Below, one piece after another: positions 53,656-62,819 of a DNA stretch of 64,000 nt. This DNA is from JBGVSA01 sp049840475 (GTDB lineage: Bacteria > Pseudomonadota > Gammaproteobacteria > Burkholderiales > Rhodocyclaceae): NCBI GenBank assembly GCA_049840475.1, contig JASGKX010000001.1:1612001-1676000 (forward strand), given 5' to 3'. The notes below the pieces were generated by a model. It searched no databases and was not told where the DNA came from. It was given only the letters and a program-made list of their open reading frames with translations. A program made the translations under genes and the position numbers. Each line of letters starts with the position of its first letter. The stretch's first letter is position 1.

Positions 53656-54364
53656 GGCCGGGAGTTCGCCCCGGCGGGCGAGTAACTTCTTTGTTATCGA
53701 CAAAGAAGTCACCAAGAAAGCGACCCCTGCATCGCCGCCCACCTTCGGTGGGTCCCCTGCGCTACTCGCCAAGTCAGGCGGCTGCGGAACTCGCCCTTCG
53801 GACTCAAACAGTCCTCGCCGACCCGCTACGCGGGCAACCTGACTTGTCTGCGTTGCTCGGCGGCTCAAAAGGGGCCGGCCACGGCGAACACGTCGAAGTG
53901 CGTGGAGCTAAAGCCCCTTCATTGTTGGTTGTGGGATGTGCGAGCAATACGCTGCATGCGTAGCGAAGTCGCAGATGTCAGGTAGGACGTAGGGTGGAAG
54001 AGCGAAGCGTCATCCGCCGTTTTGGAGCGGCGCGTTGTTCGAGTTGCAACGACCGTTGATTGGCGAGAACGCGAGAGAGAGTGCGAACATCTAGAAGTAG
54101 GGGCTTTTGACCTTCGCCTGAACAACCATGCTGCGTGGTGTGGGCACCCCATTCAGCGTCGCCGAGCAGCACAGGGCGGGAAGGTTGCGGCGGCAGCCGT
54201 CGGCGAGGACTGCTTGAGCCCGAAGGGCGAGTTCCGCAGCCGCCTTCTCGACCGCGCAGCGCAGGGGATCGGCCGTAGGCCGACGATGCTGTGGGGCCGC
54301 TTCTTTGGTGACTTTCTTGTCGGGGACAAGAAAGTTACTCGCCCGCCGGGGCGAACTCCCGGCC
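53656..54364. repeat. Composite inverted-repeat element, copy B
   Basis: Roughly 709 bp, the partner of copy A at 35170-35893. The left arm (53657-53922) and right arm (54100-54364) are imperfect inverted repeats. The centre carries GTAGGGTGGAAGAGCGAAGC followed by GTCATCCGCCG, a motif I recall as common in proteobacterial intergenic repeats. Stem-loops: 53686-53708 and 54312-54334. It has no transposase and no credible gene. Confidence 0.8.
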
Positions 54365-54640
54365 AACGCACCCAAGCAATCGAGACCAAGCTCGAACAAC
54401 CAACCAGAAAGCAAGAAAGGGCTTCTATTTCGATAACAAAGAAGTCACTCGCCCGCCGGGGCGAACTCCCGACCAACGTACCCAAGCAGTCGAGACCAAG
54501 CCCGAACAACCAACCAAAAGGCAAGAAAGGGCTTCTATTTCGACAACAAAGAAATTACTCGCTCGCCGGGACGAACTTCCGGCCAACGTACCCAAGCAGT
54601 CGAGACCAAGCTCGAACAACCAACCAAAAGGCAAGAAAGG
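54311..54640. repeat. Three 110-bp tandem units
   Basis: Tandem units with period 110: the box GCAAGAAAGG recurs at 54411, 54521 and 54631. Each unit contains the arm-tip sequence CTCGCCCGCCGGGGCGAACT (or a close variant) and CAAGCAGTCGAGACCAAGC. The first unit overlaps the right arm of copy B, so the array seems to have grown from the arm end. The rest to 54668 is spacer before cobC. Confidence 0.85.
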
Positions 54641-54668
54641 GCTTTTCAAGCCTTCGCCAACACCGCCC

Positions 54669-55238
54669 TCAGGACGGACCTACGATCCGCATGGCAACAC
54701 CGCCATAACCATCAACTTCAAACTCCACGACCTCCCCGAATCCAAACCGTCGCGCCAACCATGCACCCTCATCCCCGCCCCATTCCCCAAGCAGAACCGC
54801 CGCCATGACACGCATCGGCCCACCATGCGTCACGACGACGACGTCAGACTTCGGCATTCGTCGTAGATCGTCGAGCGCCGAGATGACGCGTAGCGCCATT
54901 TCACGGGCAGTTTCTCCTCCGGGCGGGCGAAAATCCAAAGGTCTCGTGGCCCAGGCGTCGATGTCTTCGCGTGCGATGTCGTTGAAAAGCCGCCCCTCCC
55001 ATTCGCCGAAATCCATTTCGGCCAGGCGCGCATCTATTTCTGATGTGCCCAGTGCCTCCGCCAAGCGTCGGCAACGCGACAGGGGGCTTGTGACGAGCGT
55101 GTAATCCGCGGGAAGAAGGGGGCGCAAGCGTTCTGCTGTGACCGTGGGCGATTCGGTGACGCCCACGTCGAGTCGTCCGTAGCATGTGCCCGGCTCGATG
55201 TCGGGTGATGCGTGGCGGACCAGATGGAGTCTTTGCAT
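54669..55238 (-). CDS. cobC: Histidine phosphatase, probable alpha-ribazole phosphatase
   Basis: 189-residue histidine phosphatase. In cobalamin synthesis CobC removes phosphate from alpha-ribazole 5'-phosphate or from cobalamin 5'-phosphate. The catalytic N-terminus reads LVRHASPD: the usual RHG is RHA here, which some family members tolerate. CYGRLDV, MDFGEWEGR and the second His in VVVTHGGPMRV are standard. It is the last gene of the cobalamin operon, 12 bp after cobS. Assignment relies on context. Confidence 0.88.
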   Translation of the reverse strand: MQRLHLVRHASPDIEPGTCYGRLDVGVTESPTVTAERLRPLLPADYTLVTSPLSRCRRLAEALGTSEIDARLAEMDFGEWEGRLFNDIAREDIDAWATRPLDFRPPGGETAREMALRVISALDDLRRMPKSDVVVVTHGGPMRVMAAVLLGEWGGDEGAWLARRFGFGEVVEFEVDGYGGVAMRIVGPS

Positions 55239-55250
55239 GACGCGTGGGGC

Positions 55251-56027
55251 TCAGGCCCAGCGTATGCAAAGCGCCATGTAGCCGGCGAGTTCACACAACT
55301 GCTGCGCCATGCCAAGGCAGTCGCCGGTATAGCCCTCAAGCCGACGGGCGAAGTAACGCCGGCAGAGCCATGCCGCGAGGATGATCGCTACCAGTGCGCC
55401 GAGCCAAGGGTGCATCGCGAAGGGGCCGATCGTCGCCACGAGTACCAAGGGCAACGCTCCTGTGACGAGCCCGACGCTGATTTCGATTGCGCCGATGCCC
55501 TGCGCCACCGGTTTGGCGCGGCTGTCTTCGTCGCGCACGTAAGGCAGAACGGCCATGATCCAGAGTGCTGCGGCGCGCGATAGTGGATGAATGACGACGA
55601 GGGCGAGACACGGCAACAGCGGCCCCGCGTTTCCAAGCGCGTCGAGCGCGACGAACTTGGTGAGCAACCCCATGATCAAGGCCATGGCGCCGAAGCTGCC
55701 GATGCGCGAATCCTTCATGATGCGCAGCACGTCGGCGCGTTGCCATCCGCCGCCGAAGCCATCCGTGGCGTCGGCCAGTCCGTCTTCGTGGAATCCGCCG
55801 GTCAAGACGAGCGAAGCCGCCATGCTCGTCAGCACCGCCAGCGACCACGGCAATACCAACGCGGCGAGCCACGCGACGCAGGCCGCGATGGCGCCGACGA
55901 TCAGGCCCGCGAGCGGAAAGTAACGCGCTGCGCGGTTGAGTTCGTCCGGCGCCCAGCCGACCCATTTCGGGATAGGGATGCGGGTGAAATACCCGAGGGC
56001 CATGAACGCGCGGCGCAGTTCCTGCAT
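55251..56027 (-). CDS. cobS: Adenosylcobinamide-GDP ribazoletransferase
   Basis: Integral membrane enzyme joining adenosylcobinamide-GDP with alpha-ribazole (or its phosphate) to give cobalamin. It has 258 residues and several membrane helices; the signature GGFHEDGLADATDGFGGG is present, with FTRIPIPKWVGW near the start. It lies 4 bp after cobT and 12 bp before cobC. Confidence 0.94.
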   Translation of the reverse strand: MQELRRAFMALGYFTRIPIPKWVGWAPDELNRAARYFPLAGLIVGAIAACVAWLAALVLPWSLAVLTSMAASLVLTGGFHEDGLADATDGFGGGWQRADVLRIMKDSRIGSFGAMALIMGLLTKFVALDALGNAGPLLPCLALVVIHPLSRAAALWIMAVLPYVRDEDSRAKPVAQGIGAIEISVGLVTGALPLVLVATIGPFAMHPWLGALVAIILAAWLCRRYFARRLEGYTGDCLGMAQQLCELAGYMALCIRWA

Positions 56028-56031
56028 GGAC

Positions 56032-57081
56032 TCAACCGCGGCTCACGCCGGCATCATCGAAGCCAGCCATCTCGGAAGCGGTGGCGGCGGCCGAGCGTAA
56101 CAGCGACAGGCCAAGTGCGGCGCCGCTGCCCTCACCCAGACGCATACCCAGTTGCAGCATCGGGTGGGCTTCGAGATACGCGAGCTGGATAGCATGGCCC
56201 GTTTCGGCAGAGCGATGCGCAAAGAAACAGTACTCGCGCACGTTTGGTGCCAGTGCAACGGCGACCAATAGCGCGCTGGTGGCAATGAAGCCATCCACCA
56301 CGATGGCGATGCCGGCCCGCGCCGCGCCGATGTATGCGCCTGTCATCATGGCGATTTCGAATCCGCCGAATTCCGCCAGGACCTCATGCGGCGTCAGCAG
56401 ACGCGAGCCGACGCGCTCCTGCGCCTGCCGCAGAAGGTCGCGCTTGCGTGCCAGTCCAGCGTCATCCAGTCCGGTGCCGCGTCCGACGACGTCATCCAGC
56501 GGAACGCCACACATCAGTTTGGTGACGAGGCTGGCCGATGCGGTGTTGCCGATGCCCATCTCGCCGAAGCCGATCGCGTCGCAACCGCCATCTGCCCATG
56601 ACATGGCCAACTCGATACCGCGCCCGATGGCGTTGTTGACGTGTGCCAGGCTCATTGCGGGCTCGAACAGATAGTTGCACGTGCCGGGTCCGAGCGAGGC
56701 GTCGACATATTCGATGCCTTCCACCGCTTGGGTGGAGTAATCACTGGCCACGCCCGCGTCGACAATCGACAGCGCCAGCCCATTGGCGCGCGCCAGCGCG
56801 TTGATGGCGGCTCCCCCCGTCAGGAAGTTGCTGACCATCTGCCCCGTGACGGCCGCCGGGTAGGCCGATACACCAGAGGCCGCCGCACCGTGGTCGCCCG
56901 CGAACACAACAACGCGCGGATTCTGGATGCACGGTGTGACGCTGCGCTGGATAAGGCCGAGGCGCAGGGCCAGGTCTTCGAGCATGCCAAGGCTGCCCGG
57001 TGGTTTGGTGCGGCAATCGATGCGCGCTTGCAGGGCGGCGCGCAGCGCATTGTCCAAGGGAGGAACGTCGTAATCTTTCAT
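56032..57081 (-). CDS. cobT: Nicotinate-nucleotide-dimethylbenzimidazole phosphoribosyltransferase
   Basis: Makes alpha-ribazole 5'-phosphate from nicotinate mononucleotide and dimethylbenzimidazole, the lower ligand of cobalamin. About 349 residues, with TKPPGSLGMLEDLALRL, VFAGDHGAAASGVSAYP, GEMGIGNTASAS and the catalytic Glu in LGEGSGAALGLSLL. An ATG at 57096 would add five residues; 57081 gives the usual N-terminus. It lies 37 bp after cobU. Confidence 0.95.
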   Translation of the reverse strand: MKDYDVPPLDNALRAALQARIDCRTKPPGSLGMLEDLALRLGLIQRSVTPCIQNPRVVVFAGDHGAAASGVSAYPAAVTGQMVSNFLTGGAAINALARANGLALSIVDAGVASDYSTQAVEGIEYVDASLGPGTCNYLFEPAMSLAHVNNAIGRGIELAMSWADGGCDAIGFGEMGIGNTASASLVTKLMCGVPLDDVVGRGTGLDDAGLARKRDLLRQAQERVGSRLLTPHEVLAEFGGFEIAMMTGAYIGAARAGIAIVVDGFIATSALLVAVALAPNVREYCFFAHRSAETGHAIQLAYLEAHPMLQLGMRLGEGSGAALGLSLLRSAAATASEMAGFDDAGVSRG

Positions 57082-57118
57082 GCTGCGTGGGACCATCTGT
57101 TGCAGGGTGAGGCCGTCA

Positions 57119-57643
57119 TCATCGCATGGCGTGACCGGGCTTGAGCGGCATAGGCAACCCCGCGACGACCAGCGTCACCGCTTCGCACACAGCGGCCAGA
57201 CGCTGGTTGAGGCGACCGGCTTCATCGCGGAACTGTCGCGCCAGCGCGTTTTCCGGAACGATACTCCAGCCGACTTCATTGGCAACGATGATGAGTTCGC
57301 CCGGCGCCCGCGCAACCGCGTCCACCAGTTCGTCGCAGGCACGTTCGAGGGTGTCCGGTGCGCCGCACATGACGTTCGATAGCCACAGCGTGATGCAATC
57401 GAGCAGCACGCAGGCATTCGGACGGCAGGCAGAATCGATCGCCGCAGCGAGCGCCAGGGGCGCTTCGATGGTGCGCCAATGCGCCGGGCGACTCTGGCGA
57501 TGCAGCGCGATGCGTGCGCGCATTTCATCGTCCCACGCTTCCGCAGTAACGATCATGCTCACGTCGGGCGCGGTTGAAGCCATGTCCTGTGCGTAACGGC
57601 TTTTGCCCGAACGCGCGCCGCCGAGTACGAGATGACGGCTCAT
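57119..57643 (-). CDS. cobU: Adenosylcobinamide kinase/guanylyltransferase
   Basis: Bifunctional enzyme that phosphorylates adenosylcobinamide and adds GMP. The 174 residues include the P-loop LGGARSGKSRYAQ, the guanylylated His in IALHRQSRPAHWRTIE, and LLDCITLWLSN. The ATG at 57643 overlaps the btuF stop by 4 bases. The next gene is cobT. Confidence 0.95.
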   Translation of the reverse strand: MSRHLVLGGARSGKSRYAQDMASTAPDVSMIVTAEAWDDEMRARIALHRQSRPAHWRTIEAPLALAAAIDSACRPNACVLLDCITLWLSNVMCGAPDTLERACDELVDAVARAPGELIIVANEVGWSIVPENALARQFRDEAGRLNQRLAAVCEAVTLVVAGLPMPLKPGHAMR

Positions 57644-58548
57644 CGCGTAGATCCTGTGTGACGCGCAGCATCGATTGCCGCGCAGACGGCTTCGGCACCG
57701 TCGATGATGCGCGGCCCCGCCCGACTGATGGCATCGCCCGGCACCGTCCATAATTGGTCGTTACGTACGGCGCGCATGGAAGAAAATCGGCGCCAGGATG
57801 CGATGTCCGAATCTTTGTCAGCGCGCCGTGCGCCCGAGGCGGCATCGTGATCGACGCGCGAAGCAAGGATCACGTCCGGGTCGGCGGCGACCACGCTTTC
57901 GCTCGACAGCTGCGGCACGGTGCCGTGTTGTGCGCCGAACACGTTGTCGCCACCGCATAGGGCGATAGCATCGGAGATGATCTGTCCGGCGCCGATGGTC
58001 AGCAGCGGCTGCGCCCAGACTTGATAGAACACGCGCACACGGGGTTTGCCGGCATAGCGTGTGTGCAGATCGTTCAAGCGCTTGCGGAAACTGCTGGCCG
58101 CGACATTGGCGGTCGGTGATGTCCCGAGGATTGCGCCGATGCGTTCGACGGCTCCGGCCACCTCGTCGAGTTTGCGCGGTTCGATGTAGAACATCGGAAT
58201 GCCAAGTGCGGAAAGACGATCGAGTTCTTTCTGGCTGCTGCCGTGGTACCACACGAGGATCAACTCCGGGCGGAGGGCGGCGACGCGCTCCAGATCGAGC
58301 CGCCGATTGTCACCCACATGTGGGATACGCGACGCTGCCGGCGGGTAGTCGCTGTATGTGACGGAGCCCACGATGCGATCACCAGCACCTGCGGCAAAAA
58401 CCAATTCGGTAAGGCTCGGTGCCAGTGTGATGACACGTTGCGGCGTCGTGGCAAGTGTCACGACGTGGCCGGCATCGTCACGCCAGCTTGCGGCGAGCGC
58501 GGGTTGCATCATCGCGCATAGCAGCGTGGTGATCAGAAGGCGTGTCAT
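57640..58548 (-). CDS. btuF: Vitamin B12 periplasmic binding protein
   Basis: Substrate-binding lipid-free receptor of the corrinoid ABC importer. The 302 residues start with a signal peptide (LLITTLLCAMMQPALA, cleavage near residue 20). Family segments are RVITLAPSLTELVFAAGAGDRIVGSVTYSDYPP, LVWYHGSSQKELDRL and SRAGPRIIDGAEAV. Other metal-chelate receptors are similar, but the setting in a cobalamin operon supports BtuF. It overlaps btuD and cobU by 4 bases each. Confidence 0.92.
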   Translation of the reverse strand: MTRLLITTLLCAMMQPALAASWRDDAGHVVTLATTPQRVITLAPSLTELVFAAGAGDRIVGSVTYSDYPPAASRIPHVGDNRRLDLERVAALRPELILVWYHGSSQKELDRLSALGIPMFYIEPRKLDEVAGAVERIGAILGTSPTANVAASSFRKRLNDLHTRYAGKPRVRVFYQVWAQPLLTIGAGQIISDAIALCGGDNVFGAQHGTVPQLSSESVVAADPDVILASRVDHDAASGARRADKDSDIASWRRFSSMRAVRNDQLWTVPGDAISRAGPRIIDGAEAVCAAIDAARHTGSTR

Positions 58549-59366
58549 CTGCGGTTCTCCGGTGCGCCCAGTTCGACGCGGAACCAGCGCGCGCCATCTT
58601 CATTGCGTACCGATATGTCGATGTCGTACGCGTTGCTGAGTTGTTCGGCGGTGAGGATTTCTTCGCGCGAGCCCCAACGGACGCGTCCGCGACCGTTGAA
58701 CAACAGCGCGTGGGTCGAAATCGTCCAGGCCAGGTTGATGTCGTGCACGGCGGTGACGATGGTGCCGCCTGCCGCACTCCAGTCGAACAGCACGTCACGC
58801 AGCAATACCTGATGCGCCCAATCGAGGTGCGCTGTCGGCTCGTCCAGCAGTACGAGCGGCGCGCGCTGTGCGAACGCCGTGGCAAGCGCCACGCGCTGCC
58901 GCTCTCCGCCAGACAGGGCGCGAACGTCGTTGTCGGCCAGTGCGCCCATATCGAACCGCGCCAGCCACTCGCGCGCCGTGCGCTGTGTATCGTCCGCGCT
59001 CAACTCGGGGTGCGTGGCCTCGATGGCGCAGGCCACAGTCTCCCACGCTGCGGCGGCAAACGGATCGAGCCAGAACTGCGGGCACCAACTGCGGCGTCGC
59101 GCGAGCGATTGGGGGCGGGCACGCGCGATCGGCGCTCCGTCGATATGCACTGCGCCAGCATACGGTGCGGACAGTCCGGCAAGCGTGGCGATCAGCGTCG
59201 ACTTGCCAGCGCCATTCGGACCCAACACCACCCATCGCTCACCCGGCGCAAAGTGCAGTGACAGATCGCTGCACAACATGCGTCCGTCCGCGCGGCCACC
59301 CGCATGCAAAGTGAGTGCATCGAGCGAGCATGTGGCGGGACCGCCGTGGAACGGTGTGGCGTTCAT
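58545..59366 (-). CDS. btuD: Corrinoid ABC transporter ATP-binding protein
   Basis: 273-residue ATPase of the BtuCDF importer. Walker A GPNGAGKST, Q-loop region, signature LSGGERQRVALA, Walker B LVLLDEPTAHLD and switch His in VHDINLA are all intact. The ATG at 59366 overlaps the btuC stop (ATGA). The frame is open upstream but lacks family sequence. Confidence 0.93.
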   Translation of the reverse strand: MNATPFHGGPATCSLDALTLHAGGRADGRMLCSDLSLHFAPGERWVVLGPNGAGKSTLIATLAGLSAPYAGAVHIDGAPIARARPQSLARRRSWCPQFWLDPFAAAAWETVACAIEATHPELSADDTQRTAREWLARFDMGALADNDVRALSGGERQRVALATAFAQRAPLVLLDEPTAHLDWAHQVLLRDVLFDWSAAGGTIVTAVHDINLAWTISTHALLFNGRGRVRWGSREEILTAEQLSNAYDIDISVRNEDGARWFRVELGAPENRR

Positions 59367-60343
59367 CGCGCGCTCCTTTGCCGCAACAGCAGCCACACGA
59401 ACAAGGGCACGCCGACGCACGCCGACACGACACCGACCGGCAATTGGCTGGGCGCTACGACCGTGCGCGCAACGGTATCGGCGATAACCAGAAACGCACC
59501 GCCGAAGAGCGCCGAGAAAGGCATCAGCAGCCGGGCCGAACGCAGTCCGCACAGGCGCACCACGTGCGGTGCGACGAGGCCGACGAACCCGACTGCGCCG
59601 GCCGTCGCTACGGCGAGCCCGATGGCAATACTGGCTGCGGCGAGGGCATGGCGACGGCGCTGTGCGACCGGCACGCCCAGCGTCCACGCCCACGCGTCGC
59701 CGCGTGCGAGCCAGTCCAGTTCATGTGCGCGCGGCAATACCATCAGCAGCGCGATGACTGCAGCTACCCAGACCGGCCACCATAGCGATGCACCGTTAAG
59801 GTCGCCCAGCAGCCAGAAGAGCAGGCCACGCAATTGTTGTTCGCTGGCGATGGCGAGCAGGATCGCCACCAGCGCACTGCTGGCGGCCGACAGCATCATG
59901 CCGATGAGCAGTACCGTGACCGTGCCGGGCTGTGTGACGGGCGATAGACCACGGCCCAGCGCGCGCCATGACAGCGCGAAGACCAAGGTCATCGCCAGCA
60001 TTGCCCCGAGTATGGCGCCACCCTCGGCGGCGAACTGCGTGCCCATTGGCAGCAACATCAGCGCGGCCAGCGCCCCGACCGACGCGCCGCCGGTGATACC
60101 CAGCACATGCGGTTCGCCCAATGGGTTGCGCGTGACGAGCTGGATGATGGCTCCGCCCAGCGCGAGTGCGGCGCCCACGCCGAACGCTGCCATCGCCCGA
60201 GGGAAGCGCAACAGCCAGAGGATGTCGCTCTGCGGCCAGCCCCAGCCCGATGTGCCGCTGGTGAGCGCGAGCAGCATGGCAACCGGCACGCAGAAGGCTG
60301 CGAGCAGGGAGGCGCGAGCCAGCGGTGGCGCAGATAGCCTCAT
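59363..60343 (-). CDS. btuC: Corrinoid ABC transporter permease
   Basis: 326-residue FecCD-family permease with about ten membrane helices. Typical segments are RFPRAMAAFGVGAALALGGAIIQLVTRNPLGEPHVLGITGGASVGAL, and GFVGLVAPHVVRLCG. It forms the inner-membrane channel of BtuCDF. It overlaps cobQ and btuD by 4 bases each, placing the importer in the middle of the synthesis genes. Confidence 0.93.
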   Translation of the reverse strand: MRLSAPPLARASLLAAFCVPVAMLLALTSGTSGWGWPQSDILWLLRFPRAMAAFGVGAALALGGAIIQLVTRNPLGEPHVLGITGGASVGALAALMLLPMGTQFAAEGGAILGAMLAMTLVFALSWRALGRGLSPVTQPGTVTVLLIGMMLSAASSALVAILLAIASEQQLRGLLFWLLGDLNGASLWWPVWVAAVIALLMVLPRAHELDWLARGDAWAWTLGVPVAQRRRHALAAASIAIGLAVATAGAVGFVGLVAPHVVRLCGLRSARLLMPFSALFGGAFLVIADTVARTVVAPSQLPVGVVSACVGVPLFVWLLLRQRSAR

Positions 60344-61803
60344 GCGCTCACCTCGTCATGCAGCAACGCACGCAGGCGCGTGGTGTCCATGTGGTGTTCG
60401 ATCATGTCGGCCAACCGTTCGAGACTCGCTTCTCGCAGTGCTGCGATGTCAGGCGAGCGGGGCGCGACAAGCCCGGCCCATTGCAGCAAGGCATTGCATG
60501 CGGCGGGGGAATCGAACAAGCCGTGTACGTAGCTGCCGAGAATCTGGTTGTCATCGCTCAACGCGCCGTCGTTGCGACCGTCGAGCCGGACGGCAGGCTT
60601 GTCGAGCGCAGGTCCTGCGCTGCGCCCTGCGTGGATTTCATAGCCTTGTACGGGCGCGTCTGCAAGTGCGAGCGTTCCCCGCACGTTGTGCAGCGCCTTG
60701 TGTGGCGTGAGTCGCGTCTGCATGTCGAGATAGCCGAGTCCATTGCTGGTGCCGGCTTCGCCTTCGATGCCCTCTGCGTCGATCAACTCGCGCCCCAGCA
60801 TCTGAAAACCACCGCAGATGCCGATGAGCTTGCCACCGTAGCGCAGGTGGCGCGCGATGGCAGCGCCCCAACCGTGTGCGCGCAGGTGAGCGAGATCCGC
60901 GCGCACGGCTTTTGAACCGGGGAGCACGATGAGGTCGGCAGCGGGAATGTTCTGCCCTGGGCCGATGAAGCGGAAGTCGACCTGCGGGTGTGCGCGCAGC
61001 GCATCGAAATCGGTGTGGTTGCTGATACGCGGCGTGACGGGAACGATCACGCGCAGACGAGTCGTTGCCTGCGAAGTGGGTGCGACGGTGCCGATGGCGT
61101 CTTCCGCATCGATGTGCAGACCCATCAGGTAGGGAAGCACACCAAGCACCGGCTTGCCTGTATGCGCCTCAAGCCAGTCCAGGCCGCCTTGCAGCAGTGC
61201 GATATCACCGCGAAACCGATTGATGACGAAACCCTTCACGCGGGCGCGTTCGGTTTCCGAGAGCAGCGCCAGCGTGCCGACCAAGTGCGCGAACACGCCA
61301 CCACGGTCGATGTCGGCCACGATGATCACCGGGCAATCCACGGCCTCGGCAAAGCCCATGTTGGCGATGTCGTTGTCACGCAGGTTGATCTCGGCCGGAG
61401 AGCCGGCACCTTCGACGATGACGTGCTCGTATGCAGCGCTCAGGCGCTCGAATGATGTAATGACGGCGGCGCGGGCCTGCTGTTTGTATGCGTGGTAGTC
61501 GAGCGCGTCCATGTTGCCGATGGCGCGTCCCTGCACGATGACCTGCGCACCGATGTCAGTGTTTGGCTTGAGCAGCACCGGGTTCATGTCGGTGTGCGGC
61601 GCGATGCGACACGCCTGTGCCTGTAACGCCTGCGCACGGCCGATCTCGCCGCCGTCGGCCGTCACCGCGCTATTGAGCGCCATGTTCTGCGGCTTGAATG
61701 GCGCCACCCGCGCGCCATGGCGAACAAGCCATCGGCAGAGCGCCGCTACCAGCGTGCTCTTGCCTGCGTCGGATGTGGTTCCTTGCACCATGAGCGCGCT
61801 CAC
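60340..61803 (-). CDS. cobQ: Cobyric acid synthase
   Basis: Amidates four carboxyl groups of adenosylcobyrinic acid a,c-diamide using glutamine. The 487 residues start LMVQGTTSDAGKSTLVAALCRWL (P-loop), and the C-terminal glutaminase domain shows the Cys in IGICGGFQMLG and His in GSYVHGLFD. The start GTG at 61803 overlaps the cobD stop by 4 bases; ATG 61791 is an alternative. This step belongs to de novo synthesis rather than to cobinamide salvage. Confidence 0.95.
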   Translation of the reverse strand: MSALMVQGTTSDAGKSTLVAALCRWLVRHGARVAPFKPQNMALNSAVTADGGEIGRAQALQAQACRIAPHTDMNPVLLKPNTDIGAQVIVQGRAIGNMDALDYHAYKQQARAAVITSFERLSAAYEHVIVEGAGSPAEINLRDNDIANMGFAEAVDCPVIIVADIDRGGVFAHLVGTLALLSETERARVKGFVINRFRGDIALLQGGLDWLEAHTGKPVLGVLPYLMGLHIDAEDAIGTVAPTSQATTRLRVIVPVTPRISNHTDFDALRAHPQVDFRFIGPGQNIPAADLIVLPGSKAVRADLAHLRAHGWGAAIARHLRYGGKLIGICGGFQMLGRELIDAEGIEGEAGTSNGLGYLDMQTRLTPHKALHNVRGTLALADAPVQGYEIHAGRSAGPALDKPAVRLDGRNDGALSDDNQILGSYVHGLFDSPAACNALLQWAGLVAPRSPDIAALREASLERLADMIEHHMDTTRLRALLHDEVSA

Positions 61804-62819
61804 GGAGTCTCCTTCATGACGTTCGACAGGATGCCCTGCAATCGTTGCCAATCGCTATGCGACGCGGGCAGCCCGAATCGCAGCGCCTGCGGATCGGGCA
61901 GGTGGCGCACCAGCACGCCATGCCGTGCGAGTGCTTGCGCCACATTCGCGGCGCGCGGTGTGGTGACCCATTGAAACAACCTGCATCCGCCGGTTGGCGT
62001 AAGGCCAATACGCGCCAACAGTGTTGCCATGTGTGTCGATGCCCGAGCCAGTCGCAGCTTTTGCACGCGCTGCCAGCTTGCGTCGCTCAAGGCGTGGCGC
62101 GCGACGAAGCGGGCTGGCGTGCTGACTGTCCACGCGCCCAGCGCGCCGCACAGATTGTGCAGCAAGGGTTGTGGCGCGCATACAAAACCGACGCGCGCGC
62201 CGGCAAGCCCGAAGAACTTGCCCAGCGAGCGCAGGACGATGAGCCCTTCGGCATCCGAATGCGCTGCAAGACTGGGTTCGTCCTCGGCGTCGAGAAAAGC
62301 CTCGTCTACCACCAACCAGCCACCGCGTCGCTGCAGTCGTGCGTGCATGTCGAGCAGGGTAGCGATGTCGGTCTTGTGACCGCTTGGGTTGTCCGGGGTG
62401 GCGAGCACCACGACATCTGCATGATCGGCGGCGGAAGGGAGCGCCGCCAGCGGGAGCGCTTTGACGTCGTGGCCAGCGTCGAACCATGCCAGCGCATGTT
62501 CGGCGTAGCTGCCGTGTGCGACGGCGACCCGACATGCGGGCCGCAGCCGGGGCAAGGCTCGGATCGCTGCCTGACTGCCTGCCACGGACAGGATGTGCGG
62601 CGCACCGTAGTGCGCAGCGGCGATCAGTTCCAGACCGTCTCCGTGCGGCCCGTCTTCGGGCAGGCGTTGCCAGCACTCCGCTGGCAGAAGAGGGACGGGC
62701 CAGGCCCAAGGGGCGATGCCTGTTGACAGATCGATCCATTCGCCAACGGGAATGCCGTGCGCATCTGCCGCCTGTCTGAGCGCACCGCCGTGTTCGCCGT
62801 TGCGCAGCGTTTCACGCAT
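61800..62819 (-). CDS. cobD: Threonine-phosphate decarboxylase
   Basis: PLP enzyme making aminopropanol phosphate, the linker of the cobalamin nucleotide loop. About 339 residues of the class I aminotransferase-like fold: EWIDLSTGIAPWAWPVP at the start, LATPDNPSGH, VDEAFLDAE, and the PLP lysine in LRSLGKFFGLAGARVGF. In the Pseudomonas naming this protein is CobC. It overlaps cbiB by 8 bp, and its stop overlaps the cobQ start. Confidence 0.93.
   Translation of the reverse strand: MRETLRNGEHGGALRQAADAHGIPVGEWIDLSTGIAPWAWPVPLLPAECWQRLPEDGPHGDGLELIAAAHYGAPHILSVAGSQAAIRALPRLRPACRVAVAHGSYAEHALAWFDAGHDVKALPLAALPSAADHADVVVLATPDNPSGHKTDIATLLDMHARLQRRGGWLVVDEAFLDAEDEPSLAAHSDAEGLIVLRSLGKFFGLAGARVGFVCAPQPLLHNLCGALGAWTVSTPARFVARHALSDASWQRVQKLRLARASTHMATLLARIGLTPTGGCRLFQWVTTPRAANVAQALARHGVLVRHLPDPQALRFGLPASHSDWQRLQGILSNVMKETP

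Noticed and set aside
53317..54708. Open frames of up to 228 codons through repeat copy B
   Set aside because: Same reason as for copy A: internal 110-bp repeats produce repeated peptide blocks, and no ribosome-binding site or family motif is present.
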